Assembly: GCA_963592185.1 (NCBI GenBank)
Contig: CAVAVT010000014.1
Coordinates: 1-35,910, forward strand
Length of the DNA stretch: 35,910 bases
Direction of reading: 5' to 3'
DNA from: CAVAVT01 sp963592185
GTDB lineage: Bacteria > Bacillota > Negativicutes > Selenomonadales > Selenomonadaceae
Below are positions 32,809-35,910 of this stretch, one piece after another. The notes under the pieces were generated by a model. The model had not been told where the DNA came from, did no database searches, and saw only the letters and a list, made by a program, of their open reading frames with translations. How positions within the stretch are numbered: position 1 is the first letter of the stretch; each line of letters begins with the position of its first letter. A program made the translations under genes and the position numbers.

Positions 32809-34313
32809 TACACCCTCCCAGCAATTGCCTCACGGGCAACCTCTTTATCATCAAAATGAATTGTCTTATCCTTCAAAATCTGGTAGTCCTCGTGGCCCTT
32901 GCCAGCAATTACAACAATATCACCGGTTCGTGCAAGCTCCACCGCACGGAAAATGGCCTCACGGCGGTCAGTGATTTTTTCATGCTGCTTGCCGCCTAGC
33001 TTCTCCAGTACGCCGACTTCAACATCCTTCAGAATGGCTTCCGGATCCTCGCTTCTAGGGTTATCCGAGGTAGCGATAACCACATCAGACAGCTCCGCAG
33101 CAATCCTTCCCATAATAGGACGCTTTGTCCTATCCCTGTCTCCGCCGCAGCCAAACACAGTGATAATGCGCTTTTTAGCTATCTGACGTGCGGTGTGGAG
33201 GATATTCTCAAGTCCGTCAGGAGTGTGGGCATAATCCACAATAACAGAGAAATCCTGTCCCCCGTCCACAAGCTCGAAGCGTCCGGGAACACTGCGGAAC
33301 TCAGCCAAAGTCTTGGTAATAACAGCCACATCAACACCTTCGGCAAGACATGCGCCAACGGCACCCATAATATTGTACACATTGAAAATTCCGGTAATCC
33401 GGAGCTTCAGACCGATAGGTGAAAAATCTCCAGAACTGCTTACAATGGTAAAATCCGCTCCACTGGCATGAACGTGGATGTCCACAGCGTGCAGCTCAGC
33501 CTTGCCAAATTTCTCATCAATTCCATAGGTAATCTGCCTACAATTTGCATGTTCCAGCATTTTTGCCCCGGCACCGTCATCAATGTTGATAACAGCGGTT
33601 TTTCCGGTCTTGGTGCTGCCTTCTGCGCTGAGCATATCAAAGAGCTTTGCCTTTGCAAGCATATAGTTTTCCATGGTCTTGTGATAGTCAAGATGGTCCT
33701 GGGTAAGATTGGTAAATACCGCTGTATCAAACTCACATCCAGACACACGGCCCATATCCAAAGCATGGGAGGAAACCTCCATTACCACATACTCAATACC
33801 CTTGTCACGCATGAGAGCCAAGGTGTTCTGAAGCTCCACCACATCCGGGGTGGTGTTGTGTATAGGAAGAATCTCGTCCTCCACCATAATCTGAATAGTT
33901 CCGAGAAGTCCCACCTTATGTCCTGCAGCCCTGAGCATGGCACGAATAAGGTAGCTGGTGGTGGTCTTTCCGTTGGTACCGGTAATACCTATCATACGCA
34001 TACTGCGTGCCGGGTAATCATAGAAAAATGGAACGATATCGTCCAATGCGGAATTCAGGTCATCCACCACCAGCACAGCGATTCCCTCAGGAACCTCTAC
34101 ATCTTTCCTAGTGGTCATGATAGCTGCCGCACCCTGAGACACAGCCTGTGGGATAAACTTATGTCCATCCACATGAAGGCCCTCAATGCACACAAACATC
34201 GTGCCCTTTGCTGCCTTTCTGGAATCATGCTGTATGCTGAGTATTTCAGTATCTGCATTTCCCTTTATGACCGCATTGTTCAGACGTGCTGCCAAATCCC
34301 CAATTGTCTTCAT
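32808..34313 (-). CDS. murE: UDP-N-acetylmuramoyl-L-alanyl-D-glutamate-meso-diaminopimelate ligase (MurE)
   Basis: Adds the third residue of the stem peptide. It has 501 residues: SIQHDSRKAAKGTMFVC near 25-41, ITGTNGKTTTSYLIRAML near 111-128, NLTQDHLDYHKTMENY and a conserved YAHTPDGLENIL. The DNPRSEDP motif near 410-417 is the one that selects meso-diaminopimelate over lysine, so the wall should contain DAP. GCAGGAGG stands upstream of ATG 34311-34313; the frame is open back to 34448, but that part covers the promoter. First gene of the mur operon (murE-murF-mraY-murD-murG-murC-ddl-ftsQ). Confidence 0.97.
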   Translation of the reverse strand: MKTIGDLAARLNNAVIKGNADTEILSIQHDSRKAAKGTMFVCIEGLHVDGHKFIPQAVSQGAAAIMTTRKDVEVPEGIAVLVVDDLNSALDDIVPFFYDYPARSMRMIGITGTNGKTTTSYLIRAMLRAAGHKVGLLGTIQIMVEDEILPIHNTTPDVVELQNTLALMRDKGIEYVVMEVSSHALDMGRVSGCEFDTAVFTNLTQDHLDYHKTMENYMLAKAKLFDMLSAEGSTKTGKTAVINIDDGAGAKMLEHANCRQITYGIDEKFGKAELHAVDIHVHASGADFTIVSSSGDFSPIGLKLRITGIFNVYNIMGAVGACLAEGVDVAVITKTLAEFRSVPGRFELVDGGQDFSVIVDYAHTPDGLENILHTARQIAKKRIITVFGCGGDRDRTKRPIMGRIAAELSDVVIATSDNPRSEDPEAILKDVEVGVLEKLGGKQHEKITDRREAIFRAVELARTGDIVVIAGKGHEDYQILKDKTIHFDDKEVAREAIAGRV

Positions 34314-34407
34314 ATCGTTTCCTCCTGCCCCGTGGTCCCATATGGACCCTCCGGCTTTATAACTCCCTGTAAAAGGGCCTAGTACTCCATAATCTAAGCT
34401 GTACAAC

Positions 34408-34452
34408 ATTATAACGCCATTGTTCAAGTTTTTCCACAGGAAAAACATTCCA
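34408..34452 (-). promoter_or_regulatory. Promoter/operator block of the mur operon, repeated upstream of the cation symporter
   Basis: Minus-strand TGGAAA (34431-34436), 17-nt spacer, TATAAT (34408-34413). GTTTTTC-N5-GAAAAAC lies over the -35 box. The 45-bp block differs from 17364-17408 at only three positions. Confidence 0.7.
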
Positions 34453-34464
34453 AAAATTATTCAA

Positions 34465-34532
34465 GCCCCCAAGGACAAACTGAACATGTCCCAACAATAA
34501 TTCATTGGAACCAATCCTCATCCTGTGGGGGC
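34465..34532 (-). other. Structured element between ftsL and the mur promoter (terminator or cis RNA)
   Basis: The outer arms GCCCCCA-C-AGGA and TCCT-TGGGGGC pair over 11 bp with one bulge. An inner stem GTTCCAA/TTGGGAC lies within the 45-nt apical part. The tail TTGAATAATTTTT has a poor T tract. It would end the rsmH-ftsL transcript, or act as a regulatory RNA. Confidence 0.55.
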
Positions 34533-34564
34533 CTTTACGGTCGTTTCAATATACCATTAGTGCA

Positions 34565-34933
34565 TCAAGGCTTGTCAGATGCAAAATAAACCTGTCTGGG
34601 CACACTCATCCCCAATTTGTCCTGGGCGATGCTCTGCACCCTCTGTGGAGCTTTCAGCCTTGCATTTTCAATCTTCATCTGCTCATTGGTCTGCTCCAGC
34701 CGTTCCGCCTGCTGCTGAATCTGTACCAGCTCATAGCCCTGTCCGGCAATGAGGCTGCTTCTTATTGCAACAGCCATAATCATGACCGCAAGGAGTCCCA
34801 CCATCACAAGGCACCTCGCCCGAAGATGGGTATTGAGACGAGTCTTCCGTACAGGCTCTTTCTGCCGTACAGGCTGAACCGGCTGTTCTTCATATACATA
34901 TCCATAATCTTCTTCAACTCTTCTTGCCAGCAT
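34565..34933 (-). CDS. ftsL: Cell division protein FtsL-like
   Basis: 122-residue bitopic membrane protein with low sequence conservation, identified by build and position. A charged, Pro/Gln-rich cytoplasmic part (1-42) is followed by one membrane helix (about 43-62) and a coiled coil (VQIQQQAERLEQTNEQMKIENARLKA), then SIAQDKLGMSVP, typical of FtsL/DivIC proteins. These bind FtsQ/DivIB and activate septal wall synthesis. ATG 34931-34933 is inside the end of rsmH (20-nt overlap), so translation is probably coupled. FtsI should follow but does not. Confidence 0.82.
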   Translation of the reverse strand: MLARRVEEDYGYVYEEQPVQPVRQKEPVRKTRLNTHLRARCLVMVGLLAVMIMAVAIRSSLIAGQGYELVQIQQQAERLEQTNEQMKIENARLKAPQRVQSIAQDKLGMSVPRQVYFASDKP

Positions 34934-35885
34934 ATCTCTTCCCCCTCTCGTCAAGTTTTTCTGCTATCCGTAGCTTTGCACTTTTTGAACGTGAATTTTT
35001 CTCAAGCTCATCTATAGTTGCCGTAATCGGCTTCCCCAACACTTTGACCTCAGGCTTGTGGTCACACATGCATACCGGAAGCTCCGGCGGACATATACAG
35101 CCCTTCGCCATATCCTTCAAGGTCTGCTTTGCAATCCTGTCCTCCAATGAATGGAAAGTAATAATAGCGATTCTTCCGCCAGGCTTCAAATGCTTTACAG
35201 CGGTGCGGAAGGTACTCTCCAATATCCCCAGCTCATCATTGACTTCAATGCGGATTGCCTGAAAAACCCTTTTTGCCGGGTGGCCCCCCTCAGCGTGCCT
35301 TACAGCCGCCGGAATGGCCCTTTTTATAATATCCACCAGCTCCCCTGTGGTTTCCAGAGGTTTTTTCTGGCGGTACTCAGCTATAAATTCAGCAATGCGC
35401 TTTGCCCAGCGCTCCTCGCCATATTCCTTAAAAATACGGGTCAGCTCAGATACATCATACTCATTCACCACATTGTATGCGGAAAAGTCCGCCTCAGGAT
35501 TCATCCTCATGTCAAGGGGAGCATCCTGCATGTAGGAAAAGCCTCGCTCTGCCGTATCAATCTGATGGGAGGATACCCCCAAATCAAATACTACGCCGTC
35601 AATAAGCTCCGCATCCTGCTCCTTCAATATGGTTTCAAGATTGCTGAAATTACTGTGAACAATATCCACATGGCATTTTGCATCCTTCAGACGCTCTCCA
35701 GCCGCCTGTATAGCAGCCGCATCCTGATCGATGCCTATAAGCCTGCCCTCAGGATTCAGAAGCCCGGCAATCCGGGAGGAATGTCCGCCTCCCCCAAGGG
35801 TACAGTCCACATATATACCCGAAGGGTTTGTCACAAGACCTTTTACCGTCTCATCAAGCAAAACGCTTATATGATGAAATTCCAT
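34914..35885 (-). CDS. rsmH: 16S rRNA (cytosine-1402-N4)-methyltransferase (RsmH/MraW)
   Basis: Methylates N4 of C1402 in 16S rRNA with S-adenosylmethionine. It has 323 residues: FHHISVLLDETVKGL at 3-17, YVDCTLGGGGHSSRIAGLL near 25-43 (SAM-binding loop), LIGIDQDAAAI, DGVVFDLGVSSHQIDTAERGFSY and IAIITFHSLEDRIAK near 242-256. The gene is complete. GGGAGA precedes ATG 35883-35885. In dcw clusters it normally follows mraZ, which would lie beyond the right edge; a TATAAT stands at 35905-35910, too close to the edge to interpret. Confidence 0.97.
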   Translation of the reverse strand: MEFHHISVLLDETVKGLVTNPSGIYVDCTLGGGGHSSRIAGLLNPEGRLIGIDQDAAAIQAAGERLKDAKCHVDIVHSNFSNLETILKEQDAELIDGVVFDLGVSSHQIDTAERGFSYMQDAPLDMRMNPEADFSAYNVVNEYDVSELTRIFKEYGEERWAKRIAEFIAEYRQKKPLETTGELVDIIKRAIPAAVRHAEGGHPAKRVFQAIRIEVNDELGILESTFRTAVKHLKPGGRIAIITFHSLEDRIAKQTLKDMAKGCICPPELPVCMCDHKPEVKVLGKPITATIDELEKNSRSKSAKLRIAEKLDERGKRYAGKKS

Positions 35886-35910
35886 TCCACTGTCTCCCAA
35901 TAGCATTATA

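Noticed and set aside
34431..34440. DnaA-box-like TTTTCCACA upstream of murE
   Set aside because: The paralogous block at 17364-17408 has TTTTCAACA at this place, and there is no cluster of boxes or dnaA/dnaN neighbour, so an origin or DnaA control is not supported.
34314..34448. N-terminal extension of MurE by 45 residues
   Set aside because: It covers the predicted -10 box and leader. ATG 34311-34313 has a strong AGGAGG and gives the normal MurE start.
34414..34532. Remnant of ftsI between ftsL and murE
   Set aside because: I translated the gap and saw no penicillin-binding-protein motif; the interval is filled by a hairpin and the promoter.
1..35910. tRNA or rRNA genes, CRISPR array, insertion sequence or prophage
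   Set aside because: I saw no cloverleaf or T-arm signature, no regularly spaced direct repeats, and no transposase, integrase or phage protein. Gene content looks like core chromosome.

Overview
The window reads as chromosomal DNA of a diderm Firmicute of the class Negativicutes, most likely a Selenomonas/Anaerovibrio-like selenomonad. The reasons are a TonB-dependent outer-membrane receptor next to Firmicutes-type regulation (CIRCE operator, leader riboswitches with intrinsic terminators), strong Shine-Dalgarno sequences, and a division/cell-wall (dcw) cluster. The genus is an inference. I found no tRNA, rRNA, CRISPR array or mobile element.

Left end (1-4868, minus strand): two transcription units, each opened by a class-I cobalamin riboswitch with its own sigma-70-type promoter and a terminator just downstream. 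The first drives cbiK (cobaltochelatase), a periplasmic-binding lipoprotein and a TonB-dependent receptor cut by the window edge. The second drives a GntP-family permease through an unusually long leader with a further structured region and a second terminator. Next, on the plus strand, is a complete fructose operon: DeoR-type regulator, 1-phosphofructokinase and PTS EIIABC (4869-8578).

Middle (8600-22300): a purine operon purE-purF-purM-purN-IMP cyclohydrolase-purD on the minus strand, with a near-consensus promoter. The purH product is reduced to its cyclohydrolase half. A DapF-like small protein diverges from an AraC-type regulator. Then come a dicarboxylate/amino-acid:cation symporter, htpG under a CIRCE operator, a secreted protein of unknown function, pncC and rimO.

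Right end (22370-35910, minus strand): the dcw region in transcription order is rsmH, ftsL, [structured element and promoter], murE, murF, mraY, murD, murG, murC, ddl, ftsQ, terminator, then ftsZ with an orphan solute-binding protein. The positions usually held by ftsI, ftsW, murB and ftsA are empty. MurC and murG appear to start with TTG and ftsZ with GTG.

Signals most worth follow-up: a 45-bp promoter/operator block (42/45 identical) shared by murE and the distant cation symporter; the tandem-looking leader of the GntP permease; a terminator-like hairpin at the very start of the purE transcript; the stand-alone IMP cyclohydrolase with an altered motif; and the gaps in the dcw cluster.
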